Shown here one piece after another: positions 22,649 to 31,371 of a stretch of 64,000 bases of DNA. The notes under the pieces are model-generated. The model was not told where the DNA came from. It searched no databases and saw only the letters and a program-made list of their open reading frames with translations. Made by a program: the position numbers and the translations under genes. How positions within the stretch are numbered: position 1 is the stretch's first letter; every line of letters starts with the position of its first letter. This stretch comes from a virus, in IMG/VR virus record IMGVR_UViG_3300010399_000031, positions 179,404-243,403 of that record. One strand, 5' to 3'.

Positions 22649-24172
22649 TTAGGAAGACTTTTGTCGATATGATTCCAGCATACCGAGGATGTGATCGAGT
22701 TGACGAATGGCAAAATCGTCCTTGACTTCTTTTCGATCTACCCCATCTTCAATCAGTGCCAAGGCAAACTTAAGCCTTGCTTGACTGGCAACGAAATACA
22801 AGTAATGCGCAGCTGCATTAAGCGACTTCCAGTATTGCTGAAACTGCATGTCGATCTGCATAAGTGCACCGATCAAGTTGCGAATATCAGTCAATACCTT
22901 CTTACCGTGCTTAGCCAGGTTAGCGTCAAAACCCGTCGATTTACCTTCATCGTGTTCCTTCTGCGTTTGACTGTAGAAGGTTTGCGATTCAGCAATTTCT
23001 GCTCTGAGCTTTTCCAACTCCGGGATCAGCGCCTCTCGCGTGTGAGCGTAATACAAAATTTCACGAGCCTGCACCGCTTGAGCAAACACTCGGAGTGCTT
23101 GGTGAAACTCCTCCGGCACGGCAGGCGCACCCCGGTTCAATTCCACTGCCTTAGCACTTAGTCTTTGAAGACTCTCAACGCACAGTTGATAGACTTTCCT
23201 GGGTGAGTCCATCAAGCGTTCAAACTGCTGAGCCAGACCATCGAGATACTGCTGCTGCTTGGTGGGATCAGCTTCGCGCGCCGCTGCTTCATCGCGGTGT
23301 CCTGCCAAGAGCATCGTTTTGTACGCTTCACGGGTATCGGCGAGCACCTTTGCAGGGTGGGCATCGTCGACTTCCTTTAGTGTCTGAACCATGATCTTGC
23401 TATACTCACCACGGGTGAGATGGTCCCGTTGAAGCGAGGTGAGAGGCCGAATGTAGCCCGGTGCGTTTTGCGGTTTGACCGCCTCACCTTGATGCTCGGG
23501 GTGTGTTTTCGGCACCTCCCAACCTGTGGTGTCGGTGCTGTACTTATACGAGGTGGAGTCTTCAGTTGCCACCTGGTTGCGCTTACCGCGCGGGTTCACC
23601 TTCAACTCCTTGGTAGAAGCTTTACCGGTGGAACCCGCTTGCATTTCTTCATTCAATGCTTGCGCCACTTCACCAGAAATTTCTGCGCACTCTAGTACCC
23701 CGGCAGTGGCTGACCACTCTTTGAACGTATTGGTGGAAGTACCACTTTTTAAACCGTTTTCAACTGCTTGACCCTTGTAGTGTGCGATCAAATGCACAAT
23801 CAAACTACCTAAGGCGGCTGCAATTGCAGCGATCAGTAAGGCCAAACCACCACTGATCGCTTCCATGGCGATGTCATACTTTTTTTGTTCTTCTTCATCG
23901 CAAAAGCAAGTTTTGAGCACTACCCCGTCCTCCATCACCGCATCGCATTCCAACGCGATATGAGGGGTAAGCATCTTTGCTTCTTCCAAAGCCGTACGGT
24001 ACTGCAAGAGCTTGCCGTATTTTTCTTCCATCGAACCGATGTTATTGAAAAGCACGCGAACTTGTGCGTACTGATCCATTCGTTCGTCTTCGACAACGAG
24101 CTTACCGAACGTCGTATCCAGGTAACTTGTCACTTGTGGTACCGGATACTGGGGGAGATTCACTACTTCCAT
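22649..24172 (-). CDS. Membrane-anchored, possibly processed virion protein (paralogue A)
   Basis: 507 aa. Residues 1-100 are soluble; YDIAMEAISGGLALLIAAIAAALGSLIVHLIA (99-130) joins an AME motif (102-104) to one transmembrane segment (about 107-131). The long C-terminal part is helical with heptad-like stretches. The next gene (24185) has the same plan, including KKYxxAMExI before its membrane segment and related C-terminal segments such as QLDHILGMLESYRQ against QMDRVIHALSNFRQ, so the two are tandem paralogues. phiKZ-type prohead proteases cut after a small-x-Glu motif, so AME could be a maturation site. An internal virion or ejection role is inferred from these features. Confidence 0.6.
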   Translation of the reverse strand: MEVVNLPQYPVPQVTSYLDTTFGKLVVEDERMDQYAQVRVLFNNIGSMEEKYGKLLQYRTALEEAKMLTPHIALECDAVMEDGVVLKTCFCDEEEQKKYDIAMEAISGGLALLIAAIAAALGSLIVHLIAHYKGQAVENGLKSGTSTNTFKEWSATAGVLECAEISGEVAQALNEEMQAGSTGKASTKELKVNPRGKRNQVATEDSTSYKYSTDTTGWEVPKTHPEHQGEAVKPQNAPGYIRPLTSLQRDHLTRGEYSKIMVQTLKEVDDAHPAKVLADTREAYKTMLLAGHRDEAAAREADPTKQQQYLDGLAQQFERLMDSPRKVYQLCVESLQRLSAKAVELNRGAPAVPEEFHQALRVFAQAVQAREILYYAHTREALIPELEKLRAEIAESQTFYSQTQKEHDEGKSTGFDANLAKHGKKVLTDIRNLIGALMQIDMQFQQYWKSLNAAAHYLYFVASQARLKFALALIEDGVDRKEVKDDFAIRQLDHILGMLESYRQKSS

Positions 24173-24184
24173 TGCTCACCTCTT

Positions 24185-25630
24185 TTATTTTGCTCTTTGA
24201 CGAAAATTGCTCAATGCGTGAATGACGCGATCCATCTGTTGCACCGATGTGTTAGACAGTACAGCATCGCGAGCTTGACCTTTTTGCTTCAAATCAATGA
24301 TCAACTGATGGCGCGCCGTGGTGGCTACCCAATACAAGTAATTGGCACACGTATCGAGCGACTTCCAATAGCGCTGAAAAAGCATGTCCGCTTTGATCAT
24401 CACTGCCAGCAAGGCATGCACCTGCGCCAATACTTCCCGACCGTGTTGGTCAACTCCACCTTGAACCTTGTTAGCTTCGGTGGTGCTTTGCAAAGCTTGC
24501 GCTTCTTTACGCATGCGCTCCAGTTCCAGCGCGATCTCTTTGCGCTCGTTGGCATACGAGACGATATTGCGCTCGGTGACAGCGCCGACGAAGTTGCGCA
24601 AAGCGTGATTGATGTCTTTAGGCAACTGAACTTGACCAGCATCAAGTCGGTCTTTCTTATCGTTCAGTTTGCTAATTTGCTCCATCAACAATCGATGTGT
24701 TTCACGCGGTTTAGCCAAGAGCTGATAGTAGCGCTCTTTGAGCGAATTGGTTTCACCGTTTTGCCCTTGCTTGGGGTCAGCTTTACTTGCAGCGACCATT
24801 TCCCGGTAAGCAAGGCGTGCGTCTTGCAGCACTCCGATCGGGTGGATCTCATCGATGGTTTTAAGCAACTGCCCCATGAGTGCGCTATATTCACCCGTTG
24901 CAAGGTGATCCATCTCAAGCGCATTGAGTTGCTTGGCAAAGGGGGTGTGGTCCGGTGTATCGGAGTGAAGCTCTTGAGCAACGTTGCGCCCTTCTCGTCT
25001 AGCTTTAATGTCAGCTTTAGCTTGCTCTGTTAGCTGCATCGCTTTGTTAAGCGTCTGAAGCGCTTCGGGAGATAACTGATTAGCCGATGACTGTGCCAGT
25101 AGCGCCATCTCCTGTTTATGTTTGATGATTGCCGAATTATCCACCGAAGGGATAGCTTGGTCATTCTTACCCGCAAAGTACGCAATAGCGGCCGTAATCG
25201 CCGCTAGAACGGCTCCGACGATCGCAGCAATACCAAGAGCCATCCGGCCATTGATAGACTCCATAGCGAGCGTGTATTTCTTTTGCTTACTCTCCCCGCT
25301 GAAGTAGAGATTGCCCAAATCGGACCCTCCAAGAAGAAGGTCTGCTTCCAGGGCAATTTCCATCGTCAGGACTTTGTGCTCTTCAAGTGCAGCGCTCAAT
25401 TCAAAGAGCGCATCGAGCTTTTCCATCGAGAAGTGTTCACTTGACTCTTGAGTCTCGATGTCAACCGAGTAAGGTAGCTCGGTCGTAAATTCATTCGGAT
25501 AAGTGGGGTTACTCTGTGTCATGCTCTTTTCCAGTGAGAAGAACTGCGTGTCCTCATCGCGGGGTGTGTTCGGAGAGGACGGCTTACTCTGGTAAAAATT
25601 AGCGGGTGGTAAGGGGTTCAGATAAGCCAT
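24185..25630 (-). CDS. Membrane-anchored, possibly processed virion protein (paralogue B)
   Basis: 481 aa, tandem paralogue of the gene at 22649 with a 12-bp gap. YTLAMESINGRMALGIAAIVGAVLAAITAAIAYF (119-152) places AME (122-124) just before one membrane segment (about 127-152). The N-terminal region is Pro/Ser/Thr/Glu-rich and disordered, also with SME near residues 68-70. The rest is helical (ERMRKEAQALQSTTEANKVQ). It is possibly an internal head or ejected protein processed by the prohead protease; this is inference from motif and layout. Confidence 0.6.
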   Translation of the reverse strand: MAYLNPLPPANFYQSKPSSPNTPRDEDTQFFSLEKSMTQSNPTYPNEFTTELPYSVDIETQESSEHFSMEKLDALFELSAALEEHKVLTMEIALEADLLLGGSDLGNLYFSGESKQKKYTLAMESINGRMALGIAAIVGAVLAAITAAIAYFAGKNDQAIPSVDNSAIIKHKQEMALLAQSSANQLSPEALQTLNKAMQLTEQAKADIKARREGRNVAQELHSDTPDHTPFAKQLNALEMDHLATGEYSALMGQLLKTIDEIHPIGVLQDARLAYREMVAASKADPKQGQNGETNSLKERYYQLLAKPRETHRLLMEQISKLNDKKDRLDAGQVQLPKDINHALRNFVGAVTERNIVSYANERKEIALELERMRKEAQALQSTTEANKVQGGVDQHGREVLAQVHALLAVMIKADMLFQRYWKSLDTCANYLYWVATTARHQLIIDLKQKGQARDAVLSNTSVQQMDRVIHALSNFRQRAK

Positions 25631-25654
25631 CAGTCCTCTCCTGGTTAAATTCCA

Positions 25655-26320
25655 TCACACGTGAAGCCAGCCGGCAGTGAGAAATCCGTGCCAGTCACGC
25701 AGCATCAAAGAACCCGCTCCTGCTGAACACGTATTGCCATTTTTATCGACCGTCACCTCCCCAGTGCTGGGGTCACCGTGCCGACACCAGCACTTATGGA
25801 CCGAATCATCGGGTTTGGTGCAATTACTCGCTCTACCATCAACGTGCCAATCTTGACTCCCGTGGACTTTGACGACCAAAGCGTGTCCATCTAACCCGCA
25901 CCACTCGGGGTACTTTTCGTACCAAGTGGCGAAATACATCGCACCCACTGGGGCATCGCGCAAGGTATAACGCACACTGGAATTGTCACGGCGCATGTAG
26001 ATCGATTTGCGACGATGACCGTACTCATCGGAGTCGGTGTATCGATAGCCACAGGCGCACTGGGTGGGGAATTTATCCAACCCGTAACGCTGCACCTGCT
26101 TGCTCGATAGCGTCCCTCCTGCGATCACCTCGCCGTTTTCATCGTGGTCCTTTTCGACCCCGAACATCACGGCGGTGAAATGTCCACCACCATAGCTGCT
26201 ATTGGGACAGACCATTTTGACACGATAGTCCGATGAGCGATATAGTTCCACTTCACAATCGCCCGTCGGCTCGATGAAAAAACACTTGATCCGGTTTGGA
26301 TCGGCTTGCCAATTGCGCAT
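25655..26320 (-). CDS. Cys/His-rich phage protein
   Basis: 221 aa from ATG 26320, chosen so that it does not overlap the upstream helicase gene; a longer reading to 26392 would overlap by 68 bp. It begins MRNWQADPNRIKCFFIEPTGDCEV; this WxxxP...CF.IEPTG start is common in phage proteins of unknown function. Many cysteines and histidines (CACGYRY, CWCRHGD, PEWCGLDGH) suggest zinc binding. It could be a nucleic acid-binding accessory protein. Confidence 0.65.
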   Translation of the reverse strand: MRNWQADPNRIKCFFIEPTGDCEVELYRSSDYRVKMVCPNSSYGGGHFTAVMFGVEKDHDENGEVIAGGTLSSKQVQRYGLDKFPTQCACGYRYTDSDEYGHRRKSIYMRRDNSSVRYTLRDAPVGAMYFATWYEKYPEWCGLDGHALVVKVHGSQDWHVDGRASNCTKPDDSVHKCWCRHGDPSTGEVTVDKNGNTCSAGAGSLMLRDWHGFLTAGWLHV

Positions 26321-26324
26321 GGTT

Positions 26325-28547
26325 TCACCAATTTGTCCACGACGGATGAACGGGTTCGTCGTACTCCAACTTTCCACTGAAGTCCGATTCATACCCCTCT
26401 ATTTCTGCGAAGTCTTCAATCCCTAAGAAAGCGCCTGCGAAGACTTCCCGACGATCACCATCCCCACTCGTTTCACTAAAGTCCTCCAACGCCAACATGT
26501 ATCCTTCTAGCGCGGCTTGCGGACCTAAGGAACCAGCACCCAAAATCTGTTCGACTTGATCCTTACTCCACTGCATGATGTCATGTGAGCGGGTCGAGAT
26601 ATTGGGTTGACCGTTCGTATCTAACTTAACGTTCCAGATATGAACGGCTGAGTCCTGACCATTGCGATCCGTGCGAGCTACGGCTTGCTCGTACTCATAC
26701 GAGCGAAACGGCACGTTCATCATGATCGTGCTATTGGCCATCACAAGTGGCACTGCCGTGGATAGTGACGCGAAGGTCGCGATGAGGGGGTTGATGTCGG
26801 GGTTCTTCTCAAACGAACCCACGTGAGCCGCCAACTCGTTGTTGGTTTTCCCGTAAACGAGAATCGGATGAAACCCTTGATCACGAAAGAACTTAGCTGC
26901 CGCATCTACTACAGGCACATAACTCGTAAAGAAAATCGTTTTCTTGAGTGAGTGCTCGATAATTTGTGCGGGCGACATTGGAACCATGACCTCATGACCG
27001 TCTTTCTTGACTTCCTCGAACCACTTGCCCTTGAGCATATCTTCATGGCATTTCACCCTGTCTTGGCCCAGTACTTTACCCAAAGCCTCACCTTGGACTT
27101 TGAGCATGTAGTACTTCACGATGGATCGCACTTCTTTGAAGTTATCTCGCAACTCCTTAGGTAGCACCGGCATAATCACGGTTTTTTCGTAATGATTGCA
27201 ATAAGCACTCATCTCACGCATGGTGCGAGGATCAAAACCCTTGCGAATCTGTGCGATGTAGTGTTTATACAACTCGAAGGCTTTACGCTTATCATCCGAG
27301 GTGTGACCTGTCACCACTGTGACTAATCCAGCCGCAACCGATTGCTTAGGCAGATAGACGCGTTCAAAATACGCTAAGATGTCTTGATACATCTGGACAT
27401 AATTGCGCATGTTCTTTTGGTAGTAAGCCACACGCGCTTTGACGTACTCCACCATCCTATCTCGCACTGCATCAAGTGTGTAGTACTCGCCGTTGGCCAT
27501 CTCCACTTCGATGACATGGGTGTGGACTTCGGTTTTCACCACACTGCGTTTACTCACATGGAAGTGCACTTTCCCCATGCGGTGATGCAAGATGTCATTG
27601 GCGGTCGAGGAGGACTTACCGTAGATTGTTTGGAAACGCTTTTGCGCATCTTCATCAAAGAACGGATCGATCGTGGAGAACAAGGGCGTGGCTTCCCGAC
27701 CCACGGCTTTAATCGGCGTACCCGAGGACCACACCACGTGTTGACTCTTGGTGTAGCGGCACAACTCACGAAAGAGTTCCGAGCGCAGCGATTCAAACTC
27801 GTTTAACCCGTGTGACTCATCAAGTGCCACCATCACACGAGAAGGTACACCAATCTGATGCAAGTGATGCAACAGGGTTTCAAGCGCATCGAAGTGACAG
27901 ATGAGGTACTTATCTTGTCGGGTAGGGGCGCGATCCATGAGCGAGTGCCAGTAATGCGGCACTTTGTGAAAGCGCTCCTCGTACGTTTGCATCCAGACGC
28001 GCTCGACCGCGTTTTTCGGGCACACGGTAATTAAGACTTCAACCCCCAGGCACAAGGACAAACCAATGCACATAAGGGTCTTACCCGTACCGGGGTCAGC
28101 CCCGAGTAGGTAACCTTTGAGTTGATACTTCGGGACGACCTCGTTGTAGATACCAAAAAACTGCATCTGGTGATCTTGCATCGTGACGTTAAGCTCGGAG
28201 AGGTGTCCGTAGTTCAGAATGTCAGGATGCTGCTCTTGGGTGCTTTTTAACCACGTATTTTGAAAGAGCAATTCCAGCGTTCTTTTCAACGCCCGGATGT
28301 TGTGTCCTTTGTGGTCTTCGTCGACGATACGTTGCAAGATGTACGCCACATCGACTGCAAAAAAGCGGTTAAAGACCACTTCGCTGTTGCTGATATGCGT
28401 GAATACATTATCAGCAATCTTGCGAGTATTCCAAATTTCGTAGATGGAGCGCTGGACGGTGTCGCCTGGCAGCCCCGAGATGGTGATCAGGTCTCCTGAT
28501 TCTCGCACTGAGATGAGTCCGATCAACCGTCGCAGGCTCGAAAACAT
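26325..28547 (-). CDS. SNF2/SF2-family helicase
   Basis: 740 aa from ATG 28547, chosen because GAGGT lies before it; the frame is open for 33 more codons but those cover the leader hairpin. Motif I GADPGTGKT is at 149-157, motif II DESH at 243-246 and motif III SGTP at 275-278. Lobe 2 has IFFTSYVPVVDAAAKFF and ends with motif VI-like QAVARTDRNGQD, the SNF2 arginine-finger signature. It would translocate on double-stranded DNA using ATP. phiKZ-type phages encode such SF2 proteins in their replication modules. It lies next to the DnaB-like helicase on the same strand. Confidence 0.88.
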   Translation of the reverse strand: MFSSLRRLIGLISVRESGDLITISGLPGDTVQRSIYEIWNTRKIADNVFTHISNSEVVFNRFFAVDVAYILQRIVDEDHKGHNIRALKRTLELLFQNTWLKSTQEQHPDILNYGHLSELNVTMQDHQMQFFGIYNEVVPKYQLKGYLLGADPGTGKTLMCIGLSLCLGVEVLITVCPKNAVERVWMQTYEERFHKVPHYWHSLMDRAPTRQDKYLICHFDALETLLHHLHQIGVPSRVMVALDESHGLNEFESLRSELFRELCRYTKSQHVVWSSGTPIKAVGREATPLFSTIDPFFDEDAQKRFQTIYGKSSSTANDILHHRMGKVHFHVSKRSVVKTEVHTHVIEVEMANGEYYTLDAVRDRMVEYVKARVAYYQKNMRNYVQMYQDILAYFERVYLPKQSVAAGLVTVVTGHTSDDKRKAFELYKHYIAQIRKGFDPRTMREMSAYCNHYEKTVIMPVLPKELRDNFKEVRSIVKYYMLKVQGEALGKVLGQDRVKCHEDMLKGKWFEEVKKDGHEVMVPMSPAQIIEHSLKKTIFFTSYVPVVDAAAKFFRDQGFHPILVYGKTNNELAAHVGSFEKNPDINPLIATFASLSTAVPLVMANSTIMMNVPFRSYEYEQAVARTDRNGQDSAVHIWNVKLDTNGQPNISTRSHDIMQWSKDQVEQILGAGSLGPQAALEGYMLALEDFSETSGDGDRREVFAGAFLGIEDFAEIEGYESDFSGKLEYDEPVHPSWTNW

Positions 28548-28590
28548 AGAGACCTCGTTAGCTGGTAGAGTATTGATAGCACAAGATTTC

Positions 28591-28632
28591 GCAAATAAAA
28601 AGGCTAGAGGCGGGCTTACCCGTCCTCTAGCC
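28591..28632 (-). terminator. Terminator upstream of the helicase gene
   Basis: GGCTAGAGG (28602-28610) pairs with CCTCTAGCC (28624-28632), with an inner CGGG/CCG stem. TTTTTTATTT follows on the minus strand. It may end transcripts from 29672 and beyond, or attenuate the helicase gene. Confidence 0.75.
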
Positions 28633-28664
28633 AAATATGTCATCATTTCTGAGAAGAATAAACA

Positions 28665-28780
28665 TGGTGGACGATAGTTGGATTTTCACCACCGGCCCTT
28701 TAACCGAATGCGGCTATGCCCAAACCGGGTAGGCGTGCTATTCGGTCCCAATGCCGCGCACACTGGCTCGCTGATCGTCC
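28665..28780 (-). ncRNA. 116-nt tRNA-like element with CCA end
   Basis: On the minus strand the element begins GGACGAT (28780-28774) and ends ATCGTCC-A-CCA (28675-28665): a perfect 7-bp acceptor-like stem with discriminator base and CCA. A T-arm-like GGTGG-TGAAAAT-CCAAC with one mismatch lies directly before the 3' stem. The interior holds a long arm closed by ACCGAAT/ATTCGGT instead of normal D and anticodon arms, giving 116 nt. It could be a degenerate tRNA, a tRNA-like structure or a processing signal between genes. Confidence 0.45.
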
Positions 28781-28793
28781 GTTGATCACGATT

Positions 28794-28886
28794 TCATGAG
28801 GACTTGCCGAGCAACCTGCGATTCCAGATCTCCGGCGTCAGCAGTCCCCGACCGACCGGGAACGGTTTCGGTAACTTGTCAGTCAT
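28794..28886 (-). CDS. 30-aa coupled micro-protein
   Basis: 30 codons, starting at ATG 28886 inside the last codons of the gene that ends at 28879 (8-bp overlap). The sequence KPFPVGRGLLTPEIWNRRLLG is short, basic and Pro-rich. The tight overlap suggests coupled translation. The function is unknown. Confidence 0.5.
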   Translation of the reverse strand: MTDKLPKPFPVGRGLLTPEIWNRRLLGKSS

Positions 28887-29229
28887 TGATGATCTCCGTC
28901 AGCGTCTGAATCCACTCGTCGTAGACTCCACTATCGAGTGGAGGTGTATCTTCCCGATTGCGCTTCTGTTCAAAACGGAACTTTAGAATCGCCGCAAGCG
29001 CTGCATCTGTGATGCCGAACGGACAAATAACATCTCCGTTGAACCAGCGCTTGAAATCCATCGACATGATGGACTGATGGTTCGGATGAACCGTTTCGAT
29101 GATGACGCGCTCACCGGGCTCCAACACCATCTCTCCGCCATTCACGTTCACCTTTAGAATGGTGGAAACACGAATGTCATCTTCTTCGTAGATAACCTTC
29201 TCGTTGGGTTTCTCGTCGATGGCACTCAT
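28879..29229 (-). CDS. Hypothetical protein
   Basis: 116 aa from ATG 29229, which overlaps the upstream TGA by ATGA; a longer reading to 29289 would cover the previous gene. It has a beta-rich first half (VSTILKVNVNGGEMVLEPGERVIIETVH) and a helical end (DAALAAILKFRFEQKRN). Not recognised. It is coupled to the Acb2/Tad1-hairpin-like gene upstream and the 30-aa gene downstream. Confidence 0.65.
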   Translation of the reverse strand: MSAIDEKPNEKVIYEEDDIRVSTILKVNVNGGEMVLEPGERVIIETVHPNHQSIMSMDFKRWFNGDVICPFGITDAALAAILKFRFEQKRNREDTPPLDSGVYDEWIQTLTEIIND

Positions 29230-29672
29230 GGTTTCAGGTGTCCTTCCACCCCGCGTGCTTTGCGCTTTTCCGTACGGGTGTTGAACCAATCGAGAGCTTT
29301 TTTCATGTGGAGAATCGCCAGTTCATTCTCTTCACACGGGAACTTGCTGTTCAGCGTCGAGGTGCGGTGGATAGCAATCACCAGCAGTGCCTCGGTGGTC
29401 AAACCCGTAACGCCTTCTTCCGGAATCGGACCATCTTGGAAGAACACCCAGCGTTTTTCTTTCTCCCCGTTCTTGTTGACCCAGCGCACTTCGTAGTAAT
29501 GGCCCAGTGCAAACGTGTCATCGTTAAGCCCGGTCATCTCGTAGACTTCCAGACCCGAGTCGTTACTGTAGACGGGCGTCTCGTTGTAAGTGAAAATGGG
29601 TGGTGAACCATTTTTCCACGTCTCGGAAATTGGGGCGTACCACGGATTGATATTAAATTTGACTTCAGCCAT
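29226..29672 (-). CDS. Protein with Acb2/Tad1-hairpin-like C-terminus
   Basis: 148 aa, ATG 29672 after AAGGAGA. Residues 88-143 read GVTGLTTEALLVIAIHR, then LNSKFPCEENELAILHMKKALDWFNTRT and KARGVEGH. This ordered pattern (GLT.EALL - FxC.ENxLA - AL.WL..RT - RGVEG) is that of the small helical-hairpin domain named for the phage anti-CBASS protein Acb2 and anti-Thoeris protein Tad1, which sequester cyclic nucleotide signals (family recalled, not searched). The first 85 residues are beta-rich (YYEVRWVNKNGEKEKRWVFF). In many phages this domain is of unknown use, so a sponge role is only a possibility. Confidence 0.6.
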   Translation of the reverse strand: MAEVKFNINPWYAPISETWKNGSPPIFTYNETPVYSNDSGLEVYEMTGLNDDTFALGHYYEVRWVNKNGEKEKRWVFFQDGPIPEEGVTGLTTEALLVIAIHRTSTLNSKFPCEENELAILHMKKALDWFNTRTEKRKARGVEGHLKP

Positions 29673-29688
29673 TTATTCTTCTCCTTAC

Positions 29689-31308
29689 TTAGTGCGCCAT
29701 TTCCGCCATCTGGAAATCATTGGGTACGCCATCCCAGAAGGGGAATTCTTCCCCTGATCCTACCGGTCCACCACCGACTTTCTTCAGTGAACTATCCGGT
29801 CCATTGATGTCGGGTCGCAACCCGCCGATCTTGTGCAACTCCAGAACAAGGTATTTATCGACCTCATCCATCACGGGCATCCCACGGTGTTTGCCACGCA
29901 TGATAGTGAGGAACGAGCGGCCATTCATCTTCTCGATGTGGATGTACAACTCCCCATCGACTTCCTGAGATAGACGCTTACATCCATCCCAGTAATTCTT
30001 CTCGGCAATGTCGCGGACAAAGTCCACGGCCCCCTCCCGTATCTTACCCATGGCCTCTGAGGAAAGCTGATGCGGGGTGATAAGCAAAATCTTGCGAGGA
30101 GTGCAAAAGTTCTTCATCCGACGGAACAAGTCCCGGATATCATCTCCAATGGAGCCTTGCGCCAATCCCTTCTTATTGATCAGTGCCAGGTAGTCCAAGA
30201 ATAAGCAATGGATTTCAAAGCCTTCAGCTTCAAACTCCATGCACTTGTTGATGATGTTCTGGTAATTCCACTGCGTGGGGTCAACGTACATCACGCGTAG
30301 TTTGTAGCCGGACGCTTGCAGACGTGTGGTCACATACTGCGCGATGTCTTCGGCTGATCTGGACTTCATGTGCTCCTTGGTGCACTTCAGTCCCGTTTCG
30401 TTTTCATACAGGTGTTCGTAGATAAAGCGCATATTCTGCTCCGCTGTATCTTCGAACGTGATGCGCAAAATCATGGGTCGCTTAGTGGCGTCCAACATGT
30501 GCGGCACATTGTAAAGTGGGATTGTGTCAAAAATTGACAGGTTCATCCCAGTCTTGTACTTGTGCTGAAGGGCCCCGATGACCCATTCCTCTCCCCGGCG
30601 AAAGCCGCCTTGCAGCATTCGGTTTATACCCTGGTAGCCCGTTTTCATGACACCGAAACCCATGTCCATTTCTTTGACGTTTTCAAACGCCTTGGCCACG
30701 GAGTCGATATTGCCAAAGTCCACATCTGAGACGATGGCAGGATCACGGAGAATAGCGTCGACCTGAAACGGTTCCAGCTTGGTCATAGCCTCCGAGATAA
30801 ACTTACCCAGATCAGGGATCGAGTCGGGGCGGAACATGAAGGTGGAAGAAATATCCCGGATGATCTGTCCTAACTCCACCCGTCGGAAATGATCGTGAAT
30901 CTGCTTTTTTTTGGTGAGAATGAGTTTCTTTAGCTTCGATTGAGGGATCTCGCTACCGATACCTTTCTCGAATGCCTGAAATAGATCGGTGTCGTCCTTG
31001 GTATCGACCTTCAGGCGAACTAATAAGTCCTCTGCTTCGTACTCGGTAGTAAATGGTTGATCGCACATCCAAACAGCGGTGTTTTTCAGTGCTTGCAGGA
31101 TTTCTCGACTATGGTCAAGACCGATCGAGACTTCGGGCAACTTTGCTTCCAGAATAATCCGGCGCACCAAATTCGACGAATTCTCGCTTTTGGTGTCGAG
31201 CTGACTTTCCAGATACAAAAGTGTGATCCCGGTGGTCAACAGCAACTTGTGGTCCATTATTAGTGCATTTCTATGAGTAACGAATTCGGTTGCGGGAATC
31301 TCTTTCAT
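29689..31308 (-). CDS. DnaB-like replicative helicase
   Basis: 539 aa. The RecA-like domain starts near residue 220 with GINRMLQGGFRRGEEWVIGAL. The P-loop is degenerate (QHKYKTG instead of GxxxxGKT) but keeps Lys-Thr. Walker B is CLFLDYLALI, followed by ILLITPHQLSSEA (motif H3-like) and a later ARG-containing HRG segment. The N-terminal 200 residues are helical, as in DnaB N-domains. It would be a hexameric 5'-3' helicase at the phage fork. phiKZ-type phages encode divergent DnaB proteins of this size. It is divergent from the gene at 31372. Confidence 0.75.
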   Translation of the reverse strand: MKEIPATEFVTHRNALIMDHKLLLTTGITLLYLESQLDTKSENSSNLVRRIILEAKLPEVSIGLDHSREILQALKNTAVWMCDQPFTTEYEAEDLLVRLKVDTKDDTDLFQAFEKGIGSEIPQSKLKKLILTKKKQIHDHFRRVELGQIIRDISSTFMFRPDSIPDLGKFISEAMTKLEPFQVDAILRDPAIVSDVDFGNIDSVAKAFENVKEMDMGFGVMKTGYQGINRMLQGGFRRGEEWVIGALQHKYKTGMNLSIFDTIPLYNVPHMLDATKRPMILRITFEDTAEQNMRFIYEHLYENETGLKCTKEHMKSRSAEDIAQYVTTRLQASGYKLRVMYVDPTQWNYQNIINKCMEFEAEGFEIHCLFLDYLALINKKGLAQGSIGDDIRDLFRRMKNFCTPRKILLITPHQLSSEAMGKIREGAVDFVRDIAEKNYWDGCKRLSQEVDGELYIHIEKMNGRSFLTIMRGKHRGMPVMDEVDKYLVLELHKIGGLRPDINGPDSSLKKVGGGPVGSGEEFPFWDGVPNDFQMAEMAH

Positions 31309-31371
31309 AGAGATCGACGCCGCGCGTATTTTTAGTCAACAAAACTTTTCTGACCCTTTCAGGAGTGTCTT

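Noticed and set aside
23885-25033. 382-aa plus-strand frame across the two membrane-anchored paralogues
   Set aside because: It crosses the boundary of two clear minus-strand genes and has low-quality, Phe/His/Leu-rich composition.
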